The notes under the pieces are model-generated. The model ran no database searches and was not told the DNA's origin. It saw only the letters and a program-made list of their open reading frames with translations. From positions 1-24,144 of the forward strand of contig JAZGAE010000013.1 of assembly GCA_036475545.1 (NCBI GenBank): a stretch of DNA of 24,144 bases, given 5' to 3'. Positions 1 through 8,621 of this stretch are shown here, piece after piece. Source of the stretch: JAZGAE01 sp036475545 (GTDB lineage Bacteria > Pseudomonadota > Alphaproteobacteria > DATDPM01). The stretch's first letter is position 1; each line of letters starts with the position of its first letter. The translations under genes were made by a program, and so were the position numbers.

Positions 1-81
1 TCGCCGGTGTGGGGCGCTGATCGCCCGCGCAAGAACAAGGCCTCCGATCACGCGCCGGTGTGGTGCGAGCTGGAGGGCTGA
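1..81 (+). CDS. xth: Exodeoxyribonuclease III, C-terminal end (partial)
   Basis: The window opens inside a plus-strand reading frame that ends at TGA 79-81. The 26 visible residues end with RPRNKASDHAPVWCELEG. The S-D-H-A-P-V motif near the end is the catalytic Asp-His signature of the exonuclease III / AP endonuclease family, which closes proteins such as E. coli ExoIII. The family removes nucleotides 3'-5' from duplex DNA and incises at abasic sites in base-excision repair. Only the tail is visible, so length and start cannot be judged. The gene converges with the minus-strand gene ending at 94, leaving 12 bp between the stops. Family is fairly certain; assignment to xthA rather than a paralogue is inference. 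Confidence 0.75.
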   Translation, partial: SPVWGADRPRKNKASDHAPVWCELEG

Positions 82-93
82 CGGCGCGGCGGG

Positions 94-606
94 TCAGGCG
101 TCGTCGGGTCCCTGCCAAGGGCTGAACCGTGGCACCCACCGCGGGACGTTGGCCTTGTACCGGCGGTAGTCCTCGCCGAAGCGCCTTTCCAAACCCGGCT
201 CCTCGATGAACGGAATGTAGATCGCGTTGGCGGCGACGAAGACCAGCATCCACACGGCCAGGGGTACGGAGCGCAACAGCACCGATTCCGCCAGAAGCGC
301 CAGCAGCACGCCGGAGATCATCGGGTTGCGCACGTGGCGGTAGGGGCCGTGGACGACCAGCCTTTTGGGCGGCTGCCAGGGGGCCGGCGTTCCCTCGCCG
401 ATGCGCATGAAATCCCGCGTGGTCCAGACCATCAGCGGGAGCCCGGTGGCCGCGGCGGCGATCCCGATCCAAAAGTACCACTCGAGGGGACTGGCGAGCC
501 GGGCCGAGAACAGCGTGTCCCTCGTGAACCAGACAATGAGCGCCGGAACGACGACCAGGACGGTCCCCGGCAGGATCACGATGGCTTTGAGAAGGGCCGC
601 CCTCAC
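94..606 (-). CDS. ICMT/PEMT-like integral membrane methyltransferase
   Basis: This is a 170-residue membrane protein with hydrophobic segments near residues 8-27, 40-60 and 96-130. The conserved C-terminal half of the isoprenylcysteine carboxyl methyltransferase / phospholipid methyltransferase superfamily follows. GPYRHVRNPM (about 86-95) and the later E-E-P-x-L-x-x-x-F-G-x-x-Y-x-x-Y pattern (about 135-150) form the SAM-binding signature. The start is GTG at 604-606, with a GGGAG ribosome site 7 bases upstream. Members methylate lipids, prenyl-cysteines or other membrane substrates; the substrate cannot be read from sequence. The gene converges with the exonuclease gene and lies about 140 bp downstream of ilvD on the same strand. 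A second, divergent member of the fold lies at 18588-19058. Confidence 0.75.
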   Translation of the reverse strand: MRAALLKAIVILPGTVLVVVPALIVWFTRDTLFSARLASPLEWYFWIGIAAAATGLPLMVWTTRDFMRIGEGTPAPWQPPKRLVVHGPYRHVRNPMISGVLLALLAESVLLRSVPLAVWMLVFVAANAIYIPFIEEPGLERRFGEDYRRYKANVPRWVPRFSPWQGPDDA

Positions 607-744
607 CCCTCATCTCCCGCGAGGACTCTCAGACGCGCGCGGCTCTCTTGACCGGCTCGGCGCGTGCGGATGATAGCGCCTCTTCCACGCCGCCAGGCAC
701 GCATTTCTTGACGGGTCCGGCGCAGGGCCAGATCGGCCCCGCCG

Positions 745-2622
745 TCACTCCGCCGCCTGGGCCGTCGCCTTCTTGCCCTGAAGCTGGCTCACGTCGCGCA
801 CCGCCCCCTTCGACGCACTGGTGGTGAGCGCCGCGTAGGCTTGAAGCGCGGTCGAGACGTGGCGGTCGCGGCCGACTGCTACCCAAGCGGCCGGCCCGCG
901 CGCCTCCATGGCGGCGCGGCGGCGCGCCAGCTCCGCCTCGGCCAAGTCGACGCGGATCGCGCGGTTGGGGATGTCGATGGCGATGGTATCGCCCTCCTCG
1001 ATGAGGCCGATGGCGCCCTCTTCGGCGGCCTCGGGCGAGACGTGGCCGATGGAAAGCCCCGAGGTGCCGCCGGAAAACCGCCCGTCGGTAATGAGGGCGC
1101 AGGCCTTCCCCAGGCCCTTGGCCTTCAAATAGCTGGTGGGATACAGCATCTCCTGCATGCCGGGACCGCCGCGGGGCCCCTCGTAGCGGATGACGACGAC
1201 GTCGCCGGGCTTCACCCGATCGCTCAGGATGGCGTCGACCGCCGACTCCTGGCTCTCGAAGATGCGCGCCGGGCCGGAGAAGGTGAGGTTGCTCTCATCG
1301 ACGCCGGCCGTCTTCACGATGCACCCCTCCTCCGCGATGTTGCCGTGGAGCACGGCGAGCCCGCCATCCTTGCTATAGGCATGGGCGATGTCGCGGATGC
1401 ACCCTCGCTCGCGGTCCAGATCCAGGCTGTCGTACCGCTTGTCCTGGCTGAAGGCTTCCTGGGTCGGCACGCCGCCGGGCGCCGCCATGTAAAAGCGCCG
1501 CACCGCCTCGTCCGCGTTGCGCCGCACGTCCCATCGTTCGATCGCGTCGGCCATGGTGGGCTCGTGCACGGTGGCCACGTCGCGGTGGAGGAGACCGCCG
1601 CGATCGAGCTCGCCGAGGATGCCTAAGACGCCGCCAGCGCGGTGCACGTCTTCCATGTGATAGAGCGGCGAGCTCGGCGCCACCTTGCAGAGGTTCGGCA
1701 CGCGCTTGGAGAGCCGGTCGATGTCGGCCATGGTGAAGGCGACCTCCGCCTCCTGCGCCGCGGCGAGCAAGTGGAGCACGGTGTTGGTCGAGCCGCCCAT
1801 GGCGATGTCCAGCGTCATGGCGTTCTCGAAAGCCTCACGCGTGACGATGCCCCTGGGCAGCGCGGTCTCGTCGTCCTTCTCGTACCAGCGCTTCGTAACC
1901 TCGACGATCGTACGGCCCGCCTTGAGGAACAGCTCGCGCCGGTCGGCGTGGGTGGCCAGGAGCGACCCGTTGCCGGGGAGCGCGAGCCCCAGCGCCTCGG
2001 CGAGACAGTTCATCGAGTTCGCCGTGAACATGCCCGAGCACGACCCGCAGGTGGGACACGCCAGGCGCTCGTATTGCATCGCCTCCTCGTCGCTGACCTC
2101 GGGGCTCGCCGCCTGGATCATGGCGTCGATCAGGTCGAGGTGCTTTTCCTCGCCGTGGATCACGGCCTTGCCCGCCTCCATCGGTCCGCCGGAGACGAAG
2201 ATGGCCGGGATGTTGAGCCTGAGCGCCGCCATCAGCATGCCGGGCGTGATCTTGTCGCAGTTGGAGATGCACACCAGCGCGTCGGCGCAGTGGGCGTTGG
2301 CCATGTACTCGACCGCGTCGGCGATGATCTCGCGCGAGGGCAGGCTGTACAACATGCCCGCATGCCCCATCGCGATTCCGTCGTCGATGGCGATGGTGTT
2401 GAACTCCTTGGCGACCCCGCCGGCGGCCTCGATCTCGCGCGCCACCAGCTGGCCCAGGTCCTTCAGGTGCACGTGGCCGGGGACGAATTGGGTGAAGGAG
2501 TTGGCGACCGCGATGATGGGCTTGCCGAAGTCCTCGTCCTTCATGCCGGTGGCGCGCCACAGGCTCCTGGCGCCCGCCATGTTGCGGCCGTGGGTGGTTG
2601 TCCGAGAGCGGTACTCAGGCAT
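745..2622 (-). CDS. ilvD: Dihydroxy-acid dehydratase
   Basis: This full-length 625-residue protein catalyses dehydration of 2,3-dihydroxy-isovalerate and -methylvalerate, the third common step of valine, leucine and isoleucine synthesis, in the cytosol. Cluster cysteines are visible in SNCDKITPGM (C122) and CPTCGSCSGM (C189, C192, C195). Near residue 50 the protein has FVPGHVHL rather than the Cys-containing motif of the [2Fe-2S] plant-type enzymes. That matches the oxygen-sensitive E. coli-type [4Fe-4S] form, as do the overall length and the GGPGMQEMLYPTS and DGRFSGGTSGLSIGH blocks. The start is ATG 2620-2622 with an AGGTAGGT ribosome site. It lies 106 bp downstream of valS on the same strand. 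Pairing of a valine-synthesis gene with the valine tRNA ligase may be chance. The C-terminal tail after the conserved KGAVRD is short and unremarkable. Confidence 0.97.
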   Translation of the reverse strand: MPEYRSRTTTHGRNMAGARSLWRATGMKDEDFGKPIIAVANSFTQFVPGHVHLKDLGQLVAREIEAAGGVAKEFNTIAIDDGIAMGHAGMLYSLPSREIIADAVEYMANAHCADALVCISNCDKITPGMLMAALRLNIPAIFVSGGPMEAGKAVIHGEEKHLDLIDAMIQAASPEVSDEEAMQYERLACPTCGSCSGMFTANSMNCLAEALGLALPGNGSLLATHADRRELFLKAGRTIVEVTKRWYEKDDETALPRGIVTREAFENAMTLDIAMGGSTNTVLHLLAAAQEAEVAFTMADIDRLSKRVPNLCKVAPSSPLYHMEDVHRAGGVLGILGELDRGGLLHRDVATVHEPTMADAIERWDVRRNADEAVRRFYMAAPGGVPTQEAFSQDKRYDSLDLDRERGCIRDIAHAYSKDGGLAVLHGNIAEEGCIVKTAGVDESNLTFSGPARIFESQESAVDAILSDRVKPGDVVVIRYEGPRGGPGMQEMLYPTSYLKAKGLGKACALITDGRFSGGTSGLSIGHVSPEAAEEGAIGLIEEGDTIAIDIPNRAIRVDLAEAELARRRAAMEARGPAAWVAVGRDRHVSTALQAYAALTTSASKGAVRDVSQLQGKKATAQAAE

Positions 2623-2728
2623 AACACCTACCTAGATTGTGCCCCGCCGCCTCGCGACAAGGGGAGAACCGGGCCGACCGCGAGGCCGGCTATGATTCTC
2701 CATCGTCGCCCCGCGCGCCAGCGGCTCG

Positions 2729-5380
2729 TTACATCGTGGCCAGGCGCCCTAGAGCCTCGTCGAGCTTGGCCTTGGTCTCGGCGAACTCCTTGCGGCGCTC
2801 GCGCTGCTCGTCGACCACCTCCGCAGGCGCCTTCGCCAGGAAGTCCGCATTGGCGAGCTTCTTGTCCAGCCTCGCGATCTCGGAGCCCAGCTTGTCGATC
2901 TCGCGGGCAAGCCGCGATTGCTCTTGCGCGATGTCGATGACGTCGGCCAGGGGCAGAACCAGGGTCGCCTCGTCCAGCACCACCTGGACGGAGCCCTTCG
3001 GCGGGGCCTCGTCGGCGAAGGCGACCGACTCGAGCCGGGCCAGCCTCTCGATGATGTCGCGGTGGGCATCGGCGCGGGCGGCGGTGACCGGGCTCGCGTC
3101 CTTGATGACAAGCGGAATCTTGGCCGCCGCCGGCACGTTCATCTCCACGCGCACGGCGCGGATTTCCGAGATGAGCCGCACCAGCCAGTCCATCTCGGCG
3201 GCCGCGTGCTCGTCTCCAAGAGCGGGAACATGCTCCGGCCACTCGGCGGAGATCAGCCTGTGTTCGCGCGCCGGCGCGAGCTGCTCCCACAGCTCTTCCG
3301 TGATGAACGGCATGAAGGGGTGAAGCAGGTGCAGGATCTGATCCAGCACCCAGGCCGCCGCCGCCCGGGTCTCCTCCTTGGCGCTCTCGTCGGGCCCTGA
3401 GAAGACGGGCTTGGTGAACTCCACGTACCAGTCGCAGAAGGTGCCCCAGGTGAAGTGGTAGAGGGCGCCGGCCGCCTCGTTGAACTTGAACGCCTCGAGC
3501 GCCGCCGTGACTTGCGCGCCAACCTCCGCCACCGCGCCCACGATCCAACGGTTGAGCGCCAGCTCGCACGCCTTGGGATCGAAGCCGGCCCGCGGCGCGC
3601 AGCCGTTCATCTGGCAGAAGCGCGCCGCGTTCCAGAGCTTGGTCGCGAAGTTGCGGTAGCCCTCGACCCGGGATTCGGACAGCTTGATGTCGCGCCCCTG
3701 AGCGGCTTGCGCGGCCAGCGTGAAGCGCAGCGCGTCGCTCCCATACGCCTCCGCCAGATCCAGGGGGTCAATGACGTTTCCCTTGGACTTGGCCATTTTC
3801 TGGCCCTTCTCGTCGCGGACCAGGGCGTGGATGTAGACGGTCCGGAAGGGCACCTCGCCCATGAAGTGCAGCCCCATCATGATCATCCGCGCCACCCAGA
3901 AGAAGATGATGTCGAAGCCGGTCACCAGCACGTCGGTCGGGTAGTAGCGCTCGAGCTCCGGCGTCGGCTCCGGCCAGCCGAGGGTGGAGAAAGGCCACAA
4001 CGCGGACGAGAACCAGGTGTCCAGCACGTCCTCGTCGCGCGTGAGCGGCACCGCCGTCCCGTAGTGCTTGGCCGCCGCCAGGTGGGCCTCCTCCGCCGTC
4101 ATCTCCACGAAGATGTGGCCGTCGGGGCCGTACCAGGCGGGGATCTGATGACCCCACCAGATCTGGCGCGAGATGCACCAGGGCTGGATGTTGCGCATCC
4201 ATTCGAAATAGGTGCTCTCCCAGTGCTTGGGGACGAACCGCGTCGCGCCCGTCTCCACCGCCTCGATGGCCGGCGTGGCGAGGGTCGCGGCGTCCACGAA
4301 CCACTGGTCGGTGAGCCACGGTTCGAGGACCGCTCCGGAACGGTCGCCGTAGGGCACCACCATCGGGTTCTCCTCGATCTTGGCGAGCAGGCCTTGGGAG
4401 TCCATGTCCGCCACGACTCTCGCGCGCGCCTCGAATCGGTCGAGGCCGCGGTAGGCCTCCGGCGCGCTCTCGTTTAGCCGGGCGTCCTCGTCGAACACGT
4501 TGACCATGGGGAGACCGTGCCGGCGCCCGACCTCGAAATCGTTGAAGTCGTGGGCGGGGGTGATCTTCACCGCGCCGGTGCCCTTCTCGGGGTCGGAATA
4601 GGTGTCCGCGACGATCGGAATCTTTCGCCCGACCAGCGGCAGCACGCAGTTCTTGCCGACCACGCCGCGGTAGCGCTCGTCCTCCGGGTGGACCGCCACG
4701 GCGGTGTCGCCCAGCATCGTCTCCGGCCGCGTCGTGCCGACCGTTATATATTGATCTTCAAGGCCTTCGATGGGGTACTTGAAGTACCACATCTTGCCGC
4801 TGACCTCGCGCTGGTCCACCTCCAGGTCCGAGATCGCGGTGTGCAGCTTGGGGTCCCAGTTGACGAGCCGTTTGTCCCGGTAGACGAGCCCCTGCCGGTA
4901 CAGCTCGACGAACACCTTGCGCACCGCGGTGGACAGGCCCTCGTCCATGGTGAAGCGCTCCCGCGCCCAGTCCGCCGAGGCCCCGAGCCGGCGCACCTGG
5001 TACGCGATGGCGTCGCCGGATTCCGCCTTCCACTCCCACACCCGCCGCACGAATTCCTCACGCCCGAGTTGGTGGCGGCTGGAGCCCATGGCCTCGAGCT
5101 GGCGTTCGACCACCATTTGGGTGGCGATCCCGGCGTGATCGGTGCCCGGCTGCCACAACGCGTCGCGCCCGCGCAGCCGGTAAAACCGGATCAGGATGTC
5201 CTGGAGCGTGAAGTTGAGCGCATGGCCCATGTGGAGGCTGCCGGTGACGTTCGGCGGCGGCATCATGATGGTGAAGGGGCGTGCCTCCGCCCTCGCCCCG
5301 GCGGCGAAGGCCCCCGACTCCTCCCACAGCCGGTAGTGCCTAGCCTCGACCTCCGCGGGACGATAGGTTTTGTCCAGCAT
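2729..5380 (-). CDS. valS: Valine--tRNA ligase
   Basis: This 883-residue class I aminoacyl-tRNA synthetase attaches valine to tRNA-Val. The HIGH-type motif is HMGH at residues 50-53 inside PPPNVTGSLHMGHAL. The KMSKS loop appears as KMAKS at 528-532. Between them lies the editing insertion, with the TVGTTRPETMLGDTAVAVHP block, which hydrolyses mischarged threonyl-tRNA. The last ~70 residues are a charged coiled coil (QSRLAREIDKLGSEIARLDKK), the tRNA-binding arm typical of bacterial ValRS. Length is normal. The start is ATG 5378-5380, with an AGGAAGA sequence somewhat far upstream. It lies 85 bp downstream of the popZ-like gene on the same strand, as in many alphaproteobacterial genomes. Confidence 0.98.
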   Translation of the reverse strand: MLDKTYRPAEVEARHYRLWEESGAFAAGARAEARPFTIMMPPPNVTGSLHMGHALNFTLQDILIRFYRLRGRDALWQPGTDHAGIATQMVVERQLEAMGSSRHQLGREEFVRRVWEWKAESGDAIAYQVRRLGASADWARERFTMDEGLSTAVRKVFVELYRQGLVYRDKRLVNWDPKLHTAISDLEVDQREVSGKMWYFKYPIEGLEDQYITVGTTRPETMLGDTAVAVHPEDERYRGVVGKNCVLPLVGRKIPIVADTYSDPEKGTGAVKITPAHDFNDFEVGRRHGLPMVNVFDEDARLNESAPEAYRGLDRFEARARVVADMDSQGLLAKIEENPMVVPYGDRSGAVLEPWLTDQWFVDAATLATPAIEAVETGATRFVPKHWESTYFEWMRNIQPWCISRQIWWGHQIPAWYGPDGHIFVEMTAEEAHLAAAKHYGTAVPLTRDEDVLDTWFSSALWPFSTLGWPEPTPELERYYPTDVLVTGFDIIFFWVARMIMMGLHFMGEVPFRTVYIHALVRDEKGQKMAKSKGNVIDPLDLAEAYGSDALRFTLAAQAAQGRDIKLSESRVEGYRNFATKLWNAARFCQMNGCAPRAGFDPKACELALNRWIVGAVAEVGAQVTAALEAFKFNEAAGALYHFTWGTFCDWYVEFTKPVFSGPDESAKEETRAAAAWVLDQILHLLHPFMPFITEELWEQLAPAREHRLISAEWPEHVPALGDEHAAAEMDWLVRLISEIRAVRVEMNVPAAAKIPLVIKDASPVTAARADAHRDIIERLARLESVAFADEAPPKGSVQVVLDEATLVLPLADVIDIAQEQSRLAREIDKLGSEIARLDKKLANADFLAKAPAEVVDEQRERRKEFAETKAKLDEALGRLATM

Positions 5381-5465
5381 CAGCTGACGATCTTCCTGTT
5401 TTTACTGAGCGGTGCAGAGGCGGGTCCGCCGGGAACCGACGGCCCGCAGCGGACCGTGGTCGGAC

Positions 5466-6188
5466 TCAGCCGTCCCGTATGCGCCCGACCATTTTCTCGA
5501 TCTCTTGCCTGACCAGACGCTCGATCAGGTCCGGCAGGTTCTTGTCGAGCCAGTCCTTGATCAGCGGCCGCAAGATATCCTTGATGAGGTCGTCCAGCGG
5601 ACGGCCGGGGACACTGATCTGTTCCTGCGCCACCGCCTCGGCCAGAGCCGAAAGCGCGGCCGTGGAGAGCGCCGCCACCTCGTCCGAGACCAGGCCTTTG
5701 CCTACGCCGCCAGGAACCGCCGCGGTCTCCTTTGCCGCCGGCTCTACGGCCTCGAGCTCGATGTCCGGTTCCGGTTGCGGCTCCGCCTCGGGCGCGGCCT
5801 CCGGCTCGGGTTCGGGCGCGGGTTCAGGTTGCGGCTCGTCTGCCGCTTCTGCTTCGGGTTCGGGCTCCGTTTGGGTCTTTTCTTCGGCCATGGCGTCAGC
5901 TTCCTTCGTGGAATCCTCCTCTGGCGCGTCCCCTTCCGCGGTCAAGTCGACGACCGTTCCGTCCTCCCTGACCATCTTTGTGAGGTCCAGAACCTCGTCG
6001 GTGCCCTCCGATTCTTCATCGGCTGGCTCGGGTTCCGCGCCGCTCTCGGGCGTTTCTTCCTGTTGGGCCTCGCCTTCCTCTTGGGCCTCGCCTTCCTGTT
6101 GGCCCTCGCCTTCTTCCGAAATGATTCGGCGGATCGATGCGAGGATCTCCTCCATCGACGGTTCTTGTTGCGTTTTCGCGGTCGTCAT
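5466..6188 (-). CDS. popZ: PopZ-type cell pole-organizing protein (DUF2497)
   Basis: The N-terminus QEPSMEEILASIRRIISEE and the C-terminal helical block around DILRPLIKDWLDKNLPDLIE are the two conserved ends of the DUF2497/PopZ family. In Caulobacter, PopZ forms a polar condensate that anchors ParB-parS and recruits cell-cycle regulators. The middle (about residues 25-160) is a low-complexity Glu/Pro/Ala linker, the equivalent of the disordered PED region. I chose ATG 6186-6188 because the conserved N-terminal helix starts there; a longer in-frame reading from 6245 adds 19 residues that do not resemble the family. That gives 240 residues. The linker DNA includes three 18-bp tandem copies. The gene lies between tolC-like and valS genes, the common alphaproteobacterial context. 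Confidence 0.88.
   Translation of the reverse strand: MTTAKTQQEPSMEEILASIRRIISEEGEGQQEGEAQEEGEAQQEETPESGAEPEPADEESEGTDEVLDLTKMVREDGTVVDLTAEGDAPEEDSTKEADAMAEEKTQTEPEPEAEAADEPQPEPAPEPEPEAAPEAEPQPEPDIELEAVEPAAKETAAVPGGVGKGLVSDEVAALSTAALSALAEAVAQEQISVPGRPLDDLIKDILRPLIKDWLDKNLPDLIERLVRQEIEKMVGRIRDG
6057..6110 (-). repeat. Three 18-bp tandem repeats inside the popZ-like linker
   Basis: Copies at 6057-6074, 6075-6092 and 6093-6110 differ from each other by only one or two bases. They encode acidic hexapeptides of the form GEAQQE. They sit in the disordered acidic linker, so unit gain or loss keeps frame and changes linker length. Confidence 0.85.
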
Positions 6189-6286
6189 TGCTGATCCGTC
6201 CACGGCGGCGAAACGCCGCGCCAAATTGCCACAGATAAGGTACAAGCAGCACTCTTAAGGAATTCTTGCGCTTTCGAACGGCACAT

Positions 6287-7690
6287 TCACTCGTCCCTCA
6301 CGCGTATGCCCCAAAACTTACCGCGCACCTTTCGATAATAGCTTTCCGGATCGTAAAGTTGAACCGAAAGACCAAGGTAAGCGGCCGTCATCCGCCCGAT
6401 GGCCGTCCTCAACTCGAACGCCGCCACGGTCTCGTCACGCTGCGCCCGCACGAGGTTCACCTGGGAATTGAGAAGCTCCTGCTCGGCGTCGAGAATGTCA
6501 AGGATGGTGCGCGCGCCGACCGTGGCCTCCTGTTTCACCCCCTCCAGCGCGATCTCGTTGGCGCTGATCTGGGTTTCGAAAGACAGTATCATGGCCCGCG
6601 CGGTCTCCAGGGCCTCCCAGGCCCGGGTCGCCGCCTCTCCTGCGTCGCGCCGGGCATCCTCGACCTCGCTGCGGCGTTGCAAGGCGTTCTGCCGCGCCTC
6701 CCGCACCCGCGAATAGACCGCGCCCGCCTGGTATAGGGGAACGTTCAGCTGCGCCTTGATCAGCTTTCTTTTGGAGAGGCTGCCGCGGGCCGAAGTTTCT
6801 TCGCCGCGGGTGATCTCGCCGACCACGGATACTTCGGGCAAGAGTTCCCCGGTGACCAAATCGACGCCGTCCAAAGCCGCTTTCTCGGAAAAAAGCGCGG
6901 CGGCGACATCGGGATTTTGCTCGGAAAGCGCGATGGCCTCCTCGACCGTGGCGGGAAGCCCCTCCACCGGCCCGGGCGGGACCAGCTCGCCCGGCGACTC
7001 GCCAATCACGTTGCGATAGACCGCGCGGGCCGAGTCAAGATCGCCTTCCGCCTGGATGCGCTCGGCCGTGGCGCCGGCAAGCCGGGCCTCGGCTTGGGAG
7101 ACGTCCGTGCGGGTCACTTCGCCGACCTCGAACTGGTCCTGGGTCGCCTCGAGCTGCCGCAGGAGCACCTGCTCGTTATTGATCGTGAGCTCGAGTACCG
7201 CCTGGTCGCGGAGCACGGTCGTGTAAGCGGTGGCGGTGGCCAGGAGCACGTCCTGTTCGGTCACCAGGAGCCGCGCCCGGCCCGACTGGACCAGGTTCTC
7301 CGCCTGGCGGGTGCCGGCCGCCGTGCGCCCGCCCCGGTAGACGGGCTGTTCGATGGACAGCCGGTAGTTCTTCGGATTCCTCTTCTCCCTGGCGCCGAAG
7401 AACGGGGAAACAACCTCGTTCTCGGAGCGGCCGATATCGCCCTGCGCCGTCACCGTCGGCCGGTATCCTGCACGCGCCTGGGGCACCCCTTCGTCGACGG
7501 CGCGCAGGCTGGCGCGGCTGGCCTCGAGCGCGGGATTGAGCCTGTAGGCCGCGGCTAGCGCCTCCTCCAGGGTCTGGCCGCAAGCGTCGCCGCCGAAGGC
7601 ACCCGCCGGTCCCGCCAGAACGGCGACAGCCAGCAGCCGCATCGCACTTGCCGACCACGGCCGCTTCGCTGGCGTCAGGTTCGACCCCAA
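6287..7690 (-). CDS. tolC: TolC-family outer membrane channel protein
   Basis: This 467-residue protein has a signal peptide (MRLLAVAVLAGPAGAFG, then the mature part from about residue 38) and the two-fold repeated helical architecture of TolC/OEP proteins. LEEALAAAYRLNPALEASRA begins the first half, and a second copy with IALSEQNPDVAAALFS starts near residue 232. The family forms trimeric outer-membrane ducts for type I secretion and RND/MFS efflux. No inner-membrane partner is encoded nearby. Two starts are possible. TTG 7688-7690 has a GAGGGG ribosome site 7-8 bases upstream and is 11 bp from the pcm stop. ATG at 7642 gives a more conventional signal peptide but has no clear ribosome site. 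I report the TTG start. It is probably co-transcribed with the upstream PCM-like gene. Confidence 0.9.
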   Translation of the reverse strand: MGSNLTPAKRPWSASAMRLLAVAVLAGPAGAFGGDACGQTLEEALAAAYRLNPALEASRASLRAVDEGVPQARAGYRPTVTAQGDIGRSENEVVSPFFGAREKRNPKNYRLSIEQPVYRGGRTAAGTRQAENLVQSGRARLLVTEQDVLLATATAYTTVLRDQAVLELTINNEQVLLRQLEATQDQFEVGEVTRTDVSQAEARLAGATAERIQAEGDLDSARAVYRNVIGESPGELVPPGPVEGLPATVEEAIALSEQNPDVAAALFSEKAALDGVDLVTGELLPEVSVVGEITRGEETSARGSLSKRKLIKAQLNVPLYQAGAVYSRVREARQNALQRRSEVEDARRDAGEAATRAWEALETARAMILSFETQISANEIALEGVKQEATVGARTILDILDAEQELLNSQVNLVRAQRDETVAAFELRTAIGRMTAAYLGLSVQLYDPESYYRKVRGKFWGIRVRDE

Positions 7691-7701
7691 GACCGTTCCC
7701 C

Positions 7702-8358
7702 TCAGAACACGAAGCCGGGTTCGGGGGCGAATTCCGGTAACAGCGGCGTGGCCGCGTCGAACACAGGGCGGTCCGAGAGGATTCCGCCGACGCGGGTGAC
7801 CAGCGTGCCCCTGCCGATTGCCGCCTCCGCGGCGACGACCGCCACCAGCCGCCCGCCCTCTCCCAACTGATCGGCGATGACGCGCGGTATGCGCGGCACC
7901 GCCCCGCCGATGAAAATCACGTCGTAGGGCGCCTGTTTCGCGTACCCTTCCTTCAGAGGGCCCTCCACCACGACCGCGTTGTCGATGCCGAGATCGGCCA
8001 GGGTGGCGGTCGCCCGGGCCGCGAGTTCGGAGTGGCTTTCAAGGGCCACCACCGTGTTGGCGAGCCGCGCCAGCACGGCGGCCGAATAGCCGGTCGCGCA
8101 GCCGATGTCGAGGACCACGTCCTCCGGCTGCACCGCCGCGGCCTGAAGCAGCCGCGCGAGCACCATGGGTTCCATGAGATAGCGCCCCCCGCCGAGGGGA
8201 ATGTCCTCGTCGACGTAGGCGACCCCACGAAGCGGCTCGGGCACGAAACATTCGCGCGGCAACTCCGCCATGACGGCGAGCAGCCCGCTGTCCGTCACCT
8301 TGTTCGTGCGAATCTGGCTTTCAACCATATTGCGGCGAGACACCGCGTAATCGATCAT
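7702..8358 (-). CDS. pcm: PCM-like protein-L-isoaspartate O-methyltransferase (cytosolic)
   Basis: This 218-residue SAM-dependent methyltransferase has the N-terminal helix block MVESQIRTNKVTDSGLLAVM, motif I VLDIGCATGYSAAVLA (about 101-116) and a C-terminal strand/helix region of the PCM fold. Classical PCM repairs isoaspartyl residues in aged proteins. This copy has GGGRYLMEP where classical enzymes have GYGQTISQP, so the substrate pocket is divergent. The same replacement, as I recall it, is usual for alphaproteobacterial copies encoded beside tolC, so its true substrate is open. There is no signal peptide, unlike the second PCM at 19323-20060. The start is ATG 8356-8358. A minus-strand promoter candidate lies about 75 bp upstream, and the tolC-like gene follows after 11 bp. 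Confidence 0.88.
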   Translation of the reverse strand: MIDYAVSRRNMVESQIRTNKVTDSGLLAVMAELPRECFVPEPLRGVAYVDEDIPLGGGRYLMEPMVLARLLQAAAVQPEDVVLDIGCATGYSAAVLARLANTVVALESHSELAARATATLADLGIDNAVVVEGPLKEGYAKQAPYDVIFIGGAVPRIPRVIADQLGEGGRLVAVVAAEAAIGRGTLVTRVGGILSDRPVFDAATPLLPEFAPEPGFVF

Positions 8359-8440
8359 GGCGCCCCGTTCGGCAAGTGCATGCGTGACCCGCCAAGCCTA
8401 TCGCAAGCCGGTCGCGGCCCACGTCCAGGCCCTTGACGGC

Positions 8441-8469
8441 TTTATACTGAGGGCGGGTGCCAAACACAA
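8441..8469 (-). promoter_or_regulatory. Sigma70-type promoter for pcm-tolC
   Basis: Read on the minus strand, TTGTGT (8464-8469) and TATAAA (8441-8446) are separated by exactly 17 bases (8447-8463). Transcription would begin near 8434, giving a leader of about 75 bases before the pcm ATG. The call rests on consensus match, spacing and position only. Confidence 0.55.
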
Positions 8470-8495
8470 CGCCGGGCCGGCGAGCGCGGGCCTTC

Positions 8496-8524
8496 TTGCA
8501 ACGCCGCCTCGCACTCAGTATATC
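8496..8524 (+). promoter_or_regulatory. Sigma70-type promoter for tRNA-Cys
   Basis: TTGCAA (8496-8501) and TATATC (8519-8524) are separated by 17 bases. Initiation near 8531 would give a leader of about 90 bases before tRNA-Cys. The -10 element is preceded by CTCAG, the same five bases that precede the -10 of the divergent pcm promoter. Confidence 0.5.
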
Positions 8525-8621
8525 TCGATTGTAGCCTGCGGCGCGCGCGGGAACGCGGTGCGGGCCCAGCGTGTGCGGCGAGGACAAGCGTTTGCGGCGG
8601 TGTTCCCGGCGCTCCCGGCGT

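Noticed and set aside
1642..2940. 432-codon plus-strand open frame opposite ilvD.
   Set aside because: Antisense shadow of ilvD without family resemblance.
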